Below, piece by piece: positions 1-9,280 of a DNA stretch of 64,000 bases. The stretch is taken from contig CALAOT010000011.1 in NCBI GenBank assembly GCA_937889545.1, positions 1 to 64,000 on the forward strand. The letters run 5' to 3'. Position numbers and translations under genes: made by a program. The notes below the pieces were generated by a model that saw only the letters and a program-made list of their open reading frames with translations, was not told the origin of the DNA and did no database searches. Each line of letters starts with the position of its first letter. Position 1 is the stretch's first letter. The DNA is from an uncultured Opitutaceae bacterium. Its GTDB lineage: Bacteria; Verrucomicrobiota; Verrucomicrobiia; Opitutales; Opitutaceae.

Positions 1-810
1 GAGCGCGCGCGCGAGCCGGGTCGGCCCGGCGCCCGGGCCCGGGGGCGTGTCGGGCCCGAGGCGCAGGAACACCGGCACGAGGAGCGCGGCCCCGCCAAAG
101 AGGTACGTGGGGCGCGAGGCTATGGCGAGGCCGTAGCAGAGGCTCGCGAAGGCGAGCCACGCCAGCTTCCGCTCCCTGTGGAGCGATTGGTACAGGCCGA
201 GCAGGAAGAGGATGAAGAACGCGTACGCCGAGGACACGGCGACCTCGTAGAACTGCGGCCGCCGCAGCATCACCGGGACCATGGTTGCGAATCCCATGGC
301 GATGATCCCGCCCGCCTCAGCGGCCAGGCCGGCGTCCGGGAAATACCGGCGCCTCACCTGGATCAGGAGATAGGAGCCGGCCAGCAGCGCCGCGGTGCAG
401 AACAGGAGTATCGCCTGGTGGTCTTCAAGGTAGTGCCCCGAGAGGGCGGCGACCGGCCAGTACAACACCAGGGCCGGGGCGACCCCGAAGTAGAGGTAGA
501 ACTTCCCCTTGTAGAAGCTGACGTCGTGCATCCCGTACGGCGCGTTCTGCGCAGGGTCGTAGGGGTCCCTGAGCCTGAGCAGGCCGGGCGGCACGTCCAG
601 CTGGAGGCTGAGGTGCCCGGAGCGGAACCCCTTGACCAGGAGGTTGTAGTACTCGTCGCCGCCGTCGAACTTCGTGAGGAGGGAGCTGCCGGGCGCGATG
701 GTCCACGCGTAGAACGCGATGGCCGCGCCAAGCGACAGGCAAAGGACCGCGGCGCGGATGACTCCGGCCCGGGTCGCCGGCAGAGGGGAGGCGGAGCTTT
801 CGCGCGGCAT
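1..810 (-). CDS. Polytopic membrane protein, C-terminus off the window
   Basis: An open frame runs from an ATG at 810 to the left edge without a stop, so about 270 residues are visible. After a short basic N-terminus there is a first membrane helix near residues 18-38, then a hydrophilic, aromatic-rich loop (KFDGGDEYYNLLVKGF, later FYKGKFYLYFG), followed by several hydrophobic helices. This layout resembles GT-C-type membrane glycosyltransferases, where a long loop follows TM1, but I see no diagnostic catalytic motif. A similar architecture occurs in the gene at 16397-18832. The family is not recognised; function unknown. It is transcribed divergently from the cytidylate kinase-like gene. Confidence 0.6.
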   Translation of the reverse strand, partial: MPRESSASPLPATRAGVIRAAVLCLSLGAAIAFYAWTIAPGSSLLTKFDGGDEYYNLLVKGFRSGHLSLQLDVPPGLLRLRDPYDPAQNAPYGMHDVSFYKGKFYLYFGVAPALVLYWPVAALSGHYLEDHQAILLFCTAALLAGSYLLIQVRRRYFPDAGLAAEAGGIIAMGFATMVPVMLRRPQFYEVAVSSAYAFFILFLLGLYQSLHRERKLAWLAFASLCYGLAIASRPTYLFGGAALLVPVFLRLGPDTPPGPGAGPTRLARAL

Positions 811-1039
811 CGCCCGGCAATTTGGCGGAACGCGGTGCCGGGTGGAAGGATGATCAGCTGGCGTGGGTCGCGGGCAGAGGAACCGGCCTTCGGCCCCATT
901 CGGTCTCCCGCGGGAGCCGCGCGGGAGGGTTCCGGGGCCGCTTCCGGACCGCCCCGGCGGATGATGAGCCAGCCTTTGACTCCACGGGACAAATCGGTCA
1001 CATTGGGCTATCGGCAGCGCTTTCGGAGGGAATCACCCC

Positions 1040-1765
1040 ATGCATGCGGACCCCTACCTCGAACACAGTCTGGCCGTCCTGCAGACCCGGCTGAAGAGCC
1101 CGATGGGCACGACCCATTTTGCCAGCAAGGCTGTCACGTTCCCCTTCCTCACCATCTCGCGTGAAGTCTGCGCAGGAGCCACCACGATCGGCCAGCTGCT
1201 CATGCCGATGCTCAACCGGGCGTTTGGCGAGGAGGGCCAGGGCTGGGTGTTCCTCGACAGGAACCTCCTCGCGCACGCGCTCACCCAGCAGCACCTGGAG
1301 GAGCGGCTGGCAGACCACCTGCCGGAGGACCGGATCTCCGAGATCAAGGGTATCATCGGGGAGCTCATGGGCCTGCATCCCTCGATCTGGCAGCTTGAGC
1401 ACCAGGTGGCGGAGGTGATCCTGCAGCTGGCCCATGTCGGCCACGTGGTCTTCGTGGGGCGCGGGGCGCACATCATCACGCAGTCCGTGCCCGGCGGCTT
1501 CCATGTCCGGTTGATCGCCCCGCTGGAGGTCCGCGTGCGCCGCCTGATGGCCCTGCAGAAATGCGACGCCGCCGCCGCGAAGGCGCTCGCCGAGAAGACG
1601 GACCTGGCCCGCCGGCGCTATCTGCAGTCCAATTTTGGCCAGGATATCGAGGATCCGCACACGTACGACCTGGTCATAAACACGGGACTTGTGTCGGCGG
1701 CCGCGGCGGCGCGCCTCATCATCGAGGGCATGTGCTACAAGTTTGCCGACCAGCCGGGGCCCTGA
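1040..1765 (+). CDS. Cytidylate kinase-like family protein
   Basis: A 241-aa cytoplasmic protein of the Cytidylate_kin2 type, P-loop-fold proteins whose true substrate is usually unknown. Visible features are the N-terminal TISREVCAGATTIGQLL segment in the P-loop position (a degenerate Walker A), a middle FLDRN segment, then VVFVGRGAHII followed by FHVRLIAPLEVRVRRLMALQ. The last two match the core strand and the Arg-rich LID region of nucleotide kinases. The loop is not a canonical GxxxxGKS, so catalysis on CMP should not be assumed. It stands alone, divergent from the membrane protein to its left. Confidence 0.75.
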   Translation: MHADPYLEHSLAVLQTRLKSPMGTTHFASKAVTFPFLTISREVCAGATTIGQLLMPMLNRAFGEEGQGWVFLDRNLLAHALTQQHLEERLADHLPEDRISEIKGIIGELMGLHPSIWQLEHQVAEVILQLAHVGHVVFVGRGAHIITQSVPGGFHVRLIAPLEVRVRRLMALQKCDAAAAKALAEKTDLARRRYLQSNFGQDIEDPHTYDLVINTGLVSAAAAARLIIEGMCYKFADQPGP

Positions 1766-1852
1766 GCCCGCGGCGGAACAGCCTGGGCCGCCCGCCGGAT
1801 TCCCCCGCCAATGGACTCTTGCAAGTGGCTGCGGGTCATTTGATAATGCGGC

Positions 1853-3067
1853 ATGCGCTTCCTTAGCTTCCTGATCCTGGCGGCGGTGGCGCGGGCCGAC
1901 GCCCCGGCCCCCAGCTCCAGCTACCTCCTGAAGCCGTCGCGTGTCTTCGACGGCGAGTCGATGCATGACGGCTGGGCCGTCGTCGTGGTCGGCGACAAGA
2001 TCGAATCGGCGGGCCCCGCGGCGGAGCTCAAGGCGCCGGAGGCGGCAAAGGTGGTTGAGCTGCCGGGCGCGACACTGCTGCCCGGCCTCATCGAGGCCCA
2101 TTCCCACATCCTGCTCCATCCCTACACCGAGGCCTCGTGGAACGACCAGGTGGCGCGCGAGTCCGAGGCGCTGCGGGTCGCGCGGGCGACCAACCACCTG
2201 CGGGCGACGCTCCTCGCCGGCTTCACCACCATCCGCGACCTGGGCACCGAGGGGGCCGGCTGGGCCGACGTCGGGCTGAAGCAGGCGGTGGAGCGCGGCA
2301 TCATCGCCGGCCCGCGCATGCTGGTTGCGACCAAGGCCATCGTCGCGACCGGCAGTTACGGGCCCCGGGGCTTCTCCGCCGAGTGGAACGTGCCCCAGGG
2401 CGGGGCCGAGGCGAGCGGGGTCCCGGACCTGATCAGGGAGACCCGCAACCAGATCGGCCACGGCGCCGACTGGATCAAGGTCTACGCCGACTACCGCTGG
2501 GGGCCGCGCGGCGAGATGGAGCCGACGTTCTCCGTGGAGGAGCTCAGGGCCGTCGTCGAGACGGCGCGCAGCAGCGGGCGGCCGGTCGCGGCGCACGCCA
2601 TGACGGCCGAGGGCATGCGCCGGGCCGTGCTGGCGGGCGTCGAAACCATCGAGCACGGCACGAACGGCACGCCCGAGGTGTTCCAGCTGATGAAGGAGCA
2701 TGGCGTCGCGCTTGTCCCGACCCTTGCGGCGACCGGCGGGATCGCGGGCGCGAAGGAGGCCTTTCGCGCGGCGCTCGCCGCAGGCGTCACGATCGGCAGC
2801 GGCAGCGACGTGGGCGTCTTCGCGCATGGCAACAATGCGCTCGAGCTCGATGCGATGGTGCAGTTCGGCATGCCGCCGCTCGGCGCCTTGCGCGCCGCGA
2901 CCTCGGTCAACGCCCGCATTCTGCACCTGCAGGACAGGATCGGCCGGATCGCGCCAGGCCTGCTGGCCGACCTGGTCGCCGTGGAGGGCGACCCGACGGG
3001 CGACATAGGCAGGCTCCACGCCGTGCGGCTGGTCATGAAGGACGGCGTGCTCGTGCGGGCCCCGTGA
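1853..3067 (+). CDS. Secreted metal-dependent amidohydrolase (imidazolonepropionase-like)
   Basis: A 404-aa amidohydrolase-superfamily enzyme with a short N-terminal signal peptide (residues 1-15, ending ARADA), so probably periplasmic. The metal-site pattern is complete: LPGLIEAHSH gives H83 and H85, the WIKVYADY lysine is near 209, histidines follow in AAHAMT (~249) and IEHGTNG (~269), and the aspartate is in GSGSDVGVF (~319). The C-terminal RIGRIAPGLLADLVAVEGDP segment is the usual closing motif. The family cleaves cyclic amides or dipeptide-like substrates, but the substrate here cannot be read from sequence. It follows the kinase-like gene by 87 bp and may be independently transcribed. 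Confidence 0.85.
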   Translation: MRFLSFLILAAVARADAPAPSSSYLLKPSRVFDGESMHDGWAVVVVGDKIESAGPAAELKAPEAAKVVELPGATLLPGLIEAHSHILLHPYTEASWNDQVARESEALRVARATNHLRATLLAGFTTIRDLGTEGAGWADVGLKQAVERGIIAGPRMLVATKAIVATGSYGPRGFSAEWNVPQGGAEASGVPDLIRETRNQIGHGADWIKVYADYRWGPRGEMEPTFSVEELRAVVETARSSGRPVAAHAMTAEGMRRAVLAGVETIEHGTNGTPEVFQLMKEHGVALVPTLAATGGIAGAKEAFRAALAAGVTIGSGSDVGVFAHGNNALELDAMVQFGMPPLGALRAATSVNARILHLQDRIGRIAPGLLADLVAVEGDPTGDIGRLHAVRLVMKDGVLVRAP

Positions 3068-3316
3068 GCCGGCGCGGAGTGGGGGATCCAGCCCGGCTCC
3101 GGGATGGCTGACCCGAGCGGAACAAGACCCCGGGCCGTGCGGTCATTGGGCCCTTGCCCCGAGCGGTACGTGAATCCCTGTAATCTCCGGCCAGAAATCC
3201 CTTTCCGCCGCGCCGCCTTCCGTCAATCTCCGGTCAGCCCCGCGCGCCTGTCACCCAATGCCGGGACGCAAGGCCGCGGTCGATGTTCCCGACAAATGCC
3301 CCCATCCGCCATCCCC

Positions 3317-5035
3317 ATGAAAACCCTGCGCCCGTTCCTCCTCTGCCTGCTGGGATCGCCAGTCGTCCTGCCCGCCGCCCCCGTCGAGTCACGCATATCG
3401 GCCGCGACGGTCTACGCCGACCGCGCCGTTGTCACGCGCATTGCCGATGTCGAGCTGACCGCGGGAGAGCACGCCCTGGCGTTCGAGCGCCTGCCGGCCA
3501 GCCTCCTCGACCAGTCGCTGCAGGTCTCCGGCCGAGGCACGGCCGCGACGATCCTCGACGTCAACTCGCAGACGGCCTACGTCGATTTCACGCCCAACGC
3601 GCGGGTCCAGGAGCTGGAGGAGCAGATCCGCGGCCTGCAGAAGGAGGGCCGCGCGCTGGATGACCGGGCGGCGGTGCTCAACGAGGAGCGCGATTTCGTG
3701 AAGCGCATGCTCGTCTCCTCGACCGGCGCGGTGATCTATCCCCTCGGCGCCGACGCAGCGCATGGAGGCGGCACGGCCGTCCGGCCCTCGCTGGACGAAT
3801 GGCAGAAGCTCTACGCCTACGCCGACGAGACGCTGGGCAAGATCGCGGCCGAGACCCAGTCGCTCGACGGCCAGCGCGAGGGCCTGAAGAGGAAGCAGGC
3901 GGCGCTCGAGCAGCAGCTCAACGAGCTGCGCGGCGCCCGCGGCAAGAGCCTCAAGAACGTGACCGTGCGCGTGGCCGTGGCGACGGCCGGCAGGCTCGAG
4001 GTCGCGCTGAGATACGCCGTGCCGGGCGCCGGCTGGGTGCCGTCGTACGATGCGCGCCTGCATGGCGCCGACCGCGCCATCGAGCTGACCTATTACGGCA
4101 TGGTGCGCAACGGCACCGGCGAGGACTGGAACGACATCGCCCTCACGCTCTCCACCGCGCGGCCGGGCCTGGGCGGTGGCGCGCCGGAGCTGCGGCCGTG
4201 GGTGGTGGACGTGGCCCGGCCGATTTCATACGAGGCAAAAAGCGCCTTGGCCGGAACCCGGTTAGATCTTAAGGCGGAGAGCGCCAGAGCCGCTCCCGCG
4301 ATGGTCACGCAACAATTCCTCACGGATAGCGGTGCCGCAGGCGCCGCCAACTCGGAGGCCTCCCTGTCCTACGCCGAGGTCGAGGCGGGCGCCACCAGCG
4401 CGACGTTCAAGATCCCCGTGTCCGTGTCGGTCCCGGCCAACAACACGATGCAGAAGGTCCCCATCGCATCGGCCAAGCTCGCCGCGACCCTCCAGTACCA
4501 GGCCACGCCAAAGATGATGGATACCGCGTTTCTGAGCGCCTACGCGTTCAACAACACCGACTATCCATTCCTCGCCGGAGCGATGAGCACGTTCCTGGAC
4601 GACACTTTCATCGCGGCCAGCCGCCTCAAGACCGTCATGCCCGGCGAGAAGTTCGAGCTTCAGCTGGGCGCCGACGAAGGCATCGCGATCAAGCGCAAGC
4701 TCGTGAACCGCTTCGCCGAGAGCACCGGGCTCACCAGCAAGGGCCGTCGCATCACCTACGAGTACCTCGTGACGATCACCAACAACAAGCCGACAGCCGA
4801 GCACGTGGTCTTCAAGGAGCCCGTGCCGGTGTCGCGCAACGAAAAGATCGAGGTCAGCCTGCTCACGCCCGACGAGAAGGAGGTGGGAACGAAGGACGAA
4901 CCCAAGGAGGTCACGAGGGAGGAGGACGGCAAGCTGGTGTGGCGCCTGGAGCTCAAGCCGGCCGAGAAGCGTGAGGTGGCGCTCAAGTTCTCCGTCGACT
5001 ACCCGGCCGACCTGAACGTGGCCGGCCTGGAGTGA
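3317..5035 (+). CDS. MuiA-family (DUF4139/DUF4140) protein
   Basis: A 572-aa protein of the mucoidy-inhibitor MuiA type. I chose the ATG at 3317 because it begins a signal peptide (MKTLRPFLLCLLGSPVVL, cleavage near AAP); the frame stays open upstream to 3104 but encodes non-signal, low-quality residues. The DUF4140 N-terminal strand region (SRISAATVYADRAVVTRIADVEL) is followed by a coiled coil around residues 95-180 (RVQELEEQIRGLQKEGRAL and ETQSLDGQREGLKRKQAAL). The DUF4139 beta-rich domain then starts near RYAVPGAGWVPSYDARLHG and continues to the end (VALKFSVDYP). It is probably periplasmic. The biochemical role of the family is unsettled. Confidence 0.82.
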   Translation: MKTLRPFLLCLLGSPVVLPAAPVESRISAATVYADRAVVTRIADVELTAGEHALAFERLPASLLDQSLQVSGRGTAATILDVNSQTAYVDFTPNARVQELEEQIRGLQKEGRALDDRAAVLNEERDFVKRMLVSSTGAVIYPLGADAAHGGGTAVRPSLDEWQKLYAYADETLGKIAAETQSLDGQREGLKRKQAALEQQLNELRGARGKSLKNVTVRVAVATAGRLEVALRYAVPGAGWVPSYDARLHGADRAIELTYYGMVRNGTGEDWNDIALTLSTARPGLGGGAPELRPWVVDVARPISYEAKSALAGTRLDLKAESARAAPAMVTQQFLTDSGAAGAANSEASLSYAEVEAGATSATFKIPVSVSVPANNTMQKVPIASAKLAATLQYQATPKMMDTAFLSAYAFNNTDYPFLAGAMSTFLDDTFIAASRLKTVMPGEKFELQLGADEGIAIKRKLVNRFAESTGLTSKGRRITYEYLVTITNNKPTAEHVVFKEPVPVSRNEKIEVSLLTPDEKEVGTKDEPKEVTREEDGKLVWRLELKPAEKREVALKFSVDYPADLNVAGLE

Positions 5036-5151
5036 ACGGGGCTCGTCCCGGCCGGCCCGAAACCGCAGAATAGGCTCGCTATCCGCCAGACCGGCTCCTG
5101 CCTTCCGTTGCCCCCAGCGGCCGCGCCAGAAGGCGCCGGCCGCCCATCATC

Positions 5152-6057
5152 ATGAAGACAACCAACACATTATTCAGGCTGGCGGCCGGCGTGCTGATCC
5201 CGGCGCTCTTGCTGCTCACGGTCGGTTGCTCGACGGTGGATCAAGGCGGCGCCCAGGCATTTGCGACCGGGGTGGCTGCGGCGAAAGCCCAGACCCAGAC
5301 GGCGTTCGATGCCGTGGTGGATCTCACCCGCGACGGAGCAATCGAGTACGCGGTGACCCAGGACCATCTCACCGAGGAGGCGCTGGTCGTCGTCCCGAAC
5401 GCCGAGGCCGTCGCCGCCTGGAACGGGGCGCTCGACCCGATTGAGTCCTACGCAAAGCATCTGTCCTCACTGAGCGCGCCGGACTCGGCCCAGGGTGTCG
5501 AGACATCGCTCGGCGGATTGGCCAAGCAGTTCAATGCGACATCGGACAGCCTGAAGAGCGCCAACCTTGGCAGCGCCGGGCAGATTGCGCCCGGCGTGGC
5601 GTCCGCGTTTGCGGAGGCGGCCAGCGCCCTGACGCGCATCCACGCGCAGAAGCAGGCCATGGAGGTTGCGGCCCAGGCCGACCCGGAGATCCGGAAGGTG
5701 CTCACGGCGCTGGCCGATGCGATCGGCAAGGACAACACGACGCCGGGGCTGCGCTCCACGGTCCGGGCGAATTGGGAGCAGCGGATCGGCGCCCTGAAGG
5801 CCGATTACCTGCGGGCCGGGTCTCCTGACAGCCGCCGGCCCATCGTGAAGGACTTCATCGACCTGCTCAAAAAGCGCGACGCCCAGGATGAGCTGCTGGC
5901 GGCGCTGCGGCGCTCGTACCTCGCGCTGGCCGAGGCCCACACCGCGCTGGCCAAGGGCCGGGCGACCGACCTTGGAAGCGCGATCGACATTGTCGCGGCG
6001 GAGCTGAAGCGCGCCCGTGACCTCCAGGACCAGTTCACCAAGACCCTAAGCAAATAG
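5152..6057 (+). CDS. Helical lipoprotein, hypothetical
   Basis: A 301-aa protein with a lipoprotein signal (hydrophobic stretch, then LLTVGC with Cys26 as the lipidated residue), so a membrane-anchored envelope protein. The rest is Ala/Leu/Lys/Glu-rich and almost wholly helical, including an FNATSDSLKSANLGSAG linker and a C-terminal long helix ending LQDQFTKTL. I do not recognise the family. The next gene starts only 4 nt after its stop, so the two very probably form an operon and may act together. Confidence 0.7.
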   Translation: MKTTNTLFRLAAGVLIPALLLLTVGCSTVDQGGAQAFATGVAAAKAQTQTAFDAVVDLTRDGAIEYAVTQDHLTEEALVVVPNAEAVAAWNGALDPIESYAKHLSSLSAPDSAQGVETSLGGLAKQFNATSDSLKSANLGSAGQIAPGVASAFAEAASALTRIHAQKQAMEVAAQADPEIRKVLTALADAIGKDNTTPGLRSTVRANWEQRIGALKADYLRAGSPDSRRPIVKDFIDLLKKRDAQDELLAALRRSYLALAEAHTALAKGRATDLGSAIDIVAAELKRARDLQDQFTKTLSK

Positions 6058-6061
6058 CACC

Positions 6062-6409
6062 ATGGCCACAACGAATCCCCCCGTGAAAGACCTCATGCAA
6101 GTCCTGCTCGACCAGCATGGGGCGCTGCTCGCGAAACTGGACCAAGTCACCGACTCCAAGCTGGGCGACGCCATCGTTGCCAAGGCGCAGGAAATCCTGA
6201 ACCGCATCAACCTGACGCAGAACCTGCTGCTCGTCGCCGCGACTCAGGAGCTCACGGACGCGGTTGCCGCGGTAAAAGGCGCCGACACCCAGCTGACCAA
6301 GGACCTGCAGGGCATCGCCGACACCGCCAAGTTCATCGACAGCGTCACGGGCTTCCTAGGATACGTCGACAAGGCGATCGACATAGCCAAGAAGGTCGCC
6401 GCCATCTGA
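6062..6409 (+). CDS. Small helical protein, hypothetical
   Basis: A 115-aa soluble-looking protein without signal or membrane segment, predicted almost entirely alpha-helical (LLDQHGALLAKLDQVTD, then AQEILNRINLTQNLLLVAATQEL). It lies 4 nt downstream of the lipoprotein gene and is presumably co-translated. The amphipathic heptad-like pattern suggests a helical bundle or a partner for the helical lipoprotein; this is inference. No recognisable family. Confidence 0.65.
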   Translation: MATTNPPVKDLMQVLLDQHGALLAKLDQVTDSKLGDAIVAKAQEILNRINLTQNLLLVAATQELTDAVAAVKGADTQLTKDLQGIADTAKFIDSVTGFLGYVDKAIDIAKKVAAI

Positions 6410-6517
6410 CGCGACGCGCGGTCCGTCCGGGCCCGCGAGGCCGGCCCTGGCGACGGCCGCAGGCGGGCGTGGAGCCATTCCGGCCGTGCCCGAGGGCCCG
6501 CGATCAGCTCCGGCCGC

Positions 6518-7774
6518 TCACCGCTTTTCAGGGAACTTCAGCGCAATATAGGTCCCGGAGCTCACCCCCATCAGCCCAAGCAGCGTGGCGCTGAATTCAG
6601 GCATGGTGAGATTGTTGTAGACCTTCGAGACAAACACGACGCCCAGCGCGAGGGTCCACATGATCATCTGAAAGCGGTTGAAACTGTAACCCTCCCCGTC
6701 GGACATGATGTCGCGAACGAACCCCTCGGAGGCCGGCAGCGCCGCGGGTCCCGCCCGGCCGAGCGCCTGCACGAGCTCACCCAGGCGGGTGCGCTTTTGG
6801 AGGAGCTCGTTGTTCAGGTTGTTGCGGGCAAACGCGTCGTCGGCCGCTGCGCCGGCACCCGGCGCCAGCGCCGCGAGCTGGCCCTGCAGCGCCGAGATGG
6901 CCTGCTCGACCGACGTCCGCTCGGCGGTCATCGACTGCAAGGCGGCGGCGCCCTTAGCGTCCTTGCTGGAATCGATCAGAACTGCGCCCAGGGCCGTCAT
7001 AGCGCTTATCCCCATCAAGGCCACCAGCCCCGGCGTTATCGTCTCGATATCGTCCGTGATCAGCCAGATCACTATATAGGAGACATACGTCAGAAAGAAC
7101 CAGAACGCGATCTGCGCCTTTCCCAGGTTGTAAGGCTTGCGCACACCTGATGCGGACTCCGGCCCCGCGTCGCGGATGAGGTTGGTGCGCAGCACCAGCC
7201 AGAAGAAGACAGAGGTCATCGTTGCGATCACCAGCAGCGATATCACGCCGTACTTCGGCAGAATGATGACCAAATAGGGTGAACTGGCGCCGGCAAGGTC
7301 GCTGGCAAAGGGTGTTTCATCCTCCAATCCCACGCTGAACTTGACCTGTTTGCCCCACCCGCTCTCCCATCTCCAGGCCGAGCGCTCCCAGTTTGCCTTG
7401 TCCAGGGGAGCCCCTAGAAGTTCGCTCCACACTGCGCGGTTGACCGACGTGTTCTGCATGTCGAACTTGAGGGTGTTGTCCCGCCCGTCGATTGCGACGG
7501 GATGGTTCCCGCGGAGGGGCCTTCCGTCGATGTAGGGAACAAGCTTCTTTGAATCGTTTTTGGCCGCCCAGGCCTCGAGATTATCAACCGTTACGTTGAT
7601 GGTCTCGTCTGGGGCGAGGGTCCCACTAATCCTGCTGACCCTCGGCGGCGGGGGGGCTGCAGCCGCCGGATTGGGCGCGGATTCCGCCCCGGGCAGAGCG
7701 CAGCAGAACAGGCACAGCGGCAGGAGCGAGCCGAGGGCCGCCTTGCGTCGCGCGGATATGGCGTGGCAAATCAT
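6518..7774 (-). CDS. Signal-bearing polytopic membrane protein, hypothetical
   Basis: About 418 aa from the ATG at 7774, which begins a signal-like stretch (RRKAALGSLLPLCLFCCALPGAES) and sits 19 nt after the stop of the upstream DUF4239 gene. Farther-upstream starts would overlap that gene and add no signal. A Pro/Ala linker precedes a beta-rich extracytoplasmic domain (SRISGTLAPDETINVTVDNLEAW). Three membrane helices follow (near VISLLVIATMTSVFFWLVL, IAFWFFLTYVSYIVIWLI and LVALMGISAMTALGAVLI), then a coiled coil (MTAERTSVEQAISALQGQL) and a C-terminal hairpin of two more helices. Function unknown; likely an operon partner of the DUF4239 protein. Confidence 0.7.
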   Translation of the reverse strand: MICHAISARRKAALGSLLPLCLFCCALPGAESAPNPAAAAPPPPRVSRISGTLAPDETINVTVDNLEAWAAKNDSKKLVPYIDGRPLRGNHPVAIDGRDNTLKFDMQNTSVNRAVWSELLGAPLDKANWERSAWRWESGWGKQVKFSVGLEDETPFASDLAGASSPYLVIILPKYGVISLLVIATMTSVFFWLVLRTNLIRDAGPESASGVRKPYNLGKAQIAFWFFLTYVSYIVIWLITDDIETITPGLVALMGISAMTALGAVLIDSSKDAKGAAALQSMTAERTSVEQAISALQGQLAALAPGAGAAADDAFARNNLNNELLQKRTRLGELVQALGRAGPAALPASEGFVRDIMSDGEGYSFNRFQMIMWTLALGVVFVSKVYNNLTMPEFSATLLGLMGVSSGTYIALKFPEKR

Positions 7775-7793
7775 GGGCAATCTGCGGGCTGAT

Positions 7794-8588
7794 CTATTTC
7801 TCCTTGTACCCGCCGAACTCCTTTTCGAGCTGAACAAAGACATCCTTTTCGACGAAAAAGCCTCTTCCGTTAAAGGGCTCGTCCAAGGCATGGATCAGGT
7901 ACACGGAGAGGACCACGGTGGCCACTACGATGAAATCGACTAGAAACTGGACCTTCCAATGCCTGCCTCCGAGGAAGAAGAAGCCAACGAGGGTGAACAC
8001 GGCAAGGAACCTGATGGCAGCGCTGAGCAGAGGGTGCAGCGATGGGCCAAGGAGATTCAGCCGGTCCCGCCGAAGCGTGTTGATTCGGACCACGCTGTTC
8101 AGGACCTCGTTGGCGACAAGGGCCGGAGGCTGGGCGTGGCTGGCCAGAATGTAAGCTTCGTGGCGCATATTCTCCAAGGCATTGTCCGTATTGGTTCCAT
8201 GACTCCCCTTTCCGCTCTCCATCGCCTGCCATTCCTCGCCTATCAACGAGTGTAGATATTGGTTCACCTGGGTGCCGATAAGCGCGTTTCCGTCTCCGTC
8301 GATCACGCTCGGTTGCTGTGTCAGAAGATCATGCAACGTGCGGATCTCGTTGGCCTCGTCGAGAACCAGGCGGTCGGCGAATTCATAGGCCTGCCACAGA
8401 TTGACGATGGCAAAGCCCAGGAAAAAGCTAAACAGCAGCGTGACGAAGGAGACGGAAACGCCCAAGGTCTCCTGGATTGTATCCTCGTCGGAGAATTTGA
8501 ACCGGCGCCTCAACCAAGCCATGAGCAGTGCGCCAAGAAGGCCGGATCCAACGGTCGCCACGATAAACCACACTAGGCCCGAGTTCAT
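7794..8588 (-). CDS. DUF4239 (bestrophin-like) membrane protein
   Basis: A 264-aa integral membrane protein. Two N-terminal helices (VWFIVATVGSGLLGALLMAWL and VSFVTLLFSFFLGFAIVNLW) frame a short loop. A large helical soluble domain with AYEFADRLVLDEANEIRTLHDLL and the INTLRRDRLN segment follows, then two C-terminal helices (FLAVFTLVGFFFLGG and DFIVVATVVLSVYLIHALDEPF). This order and the DEPF...G ending match DUF4239, a family distantly compared with bestrophin anion channels. It is the first gene of a two-gene minus-strand unit with the protein ending at 6518. Confidence 0.75.
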   Translation of the reverse strand: MNSGLVWFIVATVGSGLLGALLMAWLRRRFKFSDEDTIQETLGVSVSFVTLLFSFFLGFAIVNLWQAYEFADRLVLDEANEIRTLHDLLTQQPSVIDGDGNALIGTQVNQYLHSLIGEEWQAMESGKGSHGTNTDNALENMRHEAYILASHAQPPALVANEVLNSVVRINTLRRDRLNLLGPSLHPLLSAAIRFLAVFTLVGFFFLGGRHWKVQFLVDFIVVATVVLSVYLIHALDEPFNGRGFFVEKDVFVQLEKEFGGYKEK

Positions 8589-8823
8589 ATACCGGGGCGT
8601 TTAGACATGGTCCGCGTCATGAAAGGCGGTTCGATCCTGATCGGGACATGATGGTCCCGCGGATGACGTGCGGTTCTCGCAGTCGCGTTCTTCATGAAGG
8701 GGGGTGCCATTGGCGTCTTCCTGATAGGGCGGGCCGCCGCTGCCGAGTCGCTAGACGGGGATGCTCGCCTGCGCGCCTTTCCATAGCAACCGTGCCGGCG
8801 GCATCCTTGGCGTCCGAAGCGAC

Positions 8824-8940
8824 CTAGTCGGCCGCACTCGTGACACCCCCTGCAACGGTGTTCGCCGCGCTTGCGGCGGTTGAGGCAACCTTGTTGCCTG
8901 CGTCCTCGATGCCGTGCCTGATATCGTCAAAAAAGCCCAT
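8824..8940 (-). CDS. 38-aa small protein, hypothetical
   Basis: A short frame starting MGFFDDIRHGIEDAGNKVAS and continuing with a low-complexity Ala/Ser/Thr/Val tail (TAASAANTVAGGVTSAAD). The frame stays open upstream, but the Met at 8940 is the natural start and has a purine-rich GGGAT about 8 nt upstream. The amphipathic N-terminus followed by an Ala/Val helix resembles small membrane-associated or stress proteins. No family can be assigned. Confidence 0.45.
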   Translation of the reverse strand: MGFFDDIRHGIEDAGNKVASTAASAANTVAGGVTSAAD

Positions 8941-9280
8941 GGTGAATATCCCTGTTCGGTGACATTGAAGGCGAGTTGTTGGTCGTGTTGCACAGAATCG
9001 CCTCCAGTTTCGGAACAACACCGATACTCGGGGAACTCGACGGTCAGTATTAGGGCTGGTCAACCGGATTATTAGCCTATGGAATGCTATTATTACATGG
9101 AATTACGTAGAAACGCTGTTCGTAATTCTTGGAGCACAAGGGTTTCTAAGAAACGCGGAACGGTGCTCCCCTATGAATTCACACCACCAAAACCACAACC
9201 CAGACCCACGGAATGCCATGTATGCTGATTCACGCCCGGACATCGGACAAGCGACAGTCGACGGAGGAATAGGGCGCGCG
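8941..9280. other. Intergenic region with an 8-bp inverted repeat
   Basis: No gene is visible here. The stretch 9060-9170 is much more AT-rich than its surroundings and contains a perfect inverted repeat, GAATTACG at 9100-9107 and CGTAATTC at 9121-9128, separated by 13 nt. There is no T-run after it, so it is more likely an operator or structured leader for the S1/P1 nuclease gene than a terminator. The region also presumably holds promoters for the small minus-strand gene and the nuclease. Confidence 0.4.

Noticed and set aside
998-3019. 673-residue open frame on the minus strand
   Set aside because: It lies antisense to the kinase-like and amidohydrolase genes, has Arg/Gly/Ala/Asp-rich sequence without motifs, and is a by-product of high third-position GC.
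9100-9128. Rho-independent terminator
   Set aside because: The inverted repeat is AT-rich, has a 13-nt loop and no following T-run on either strand.
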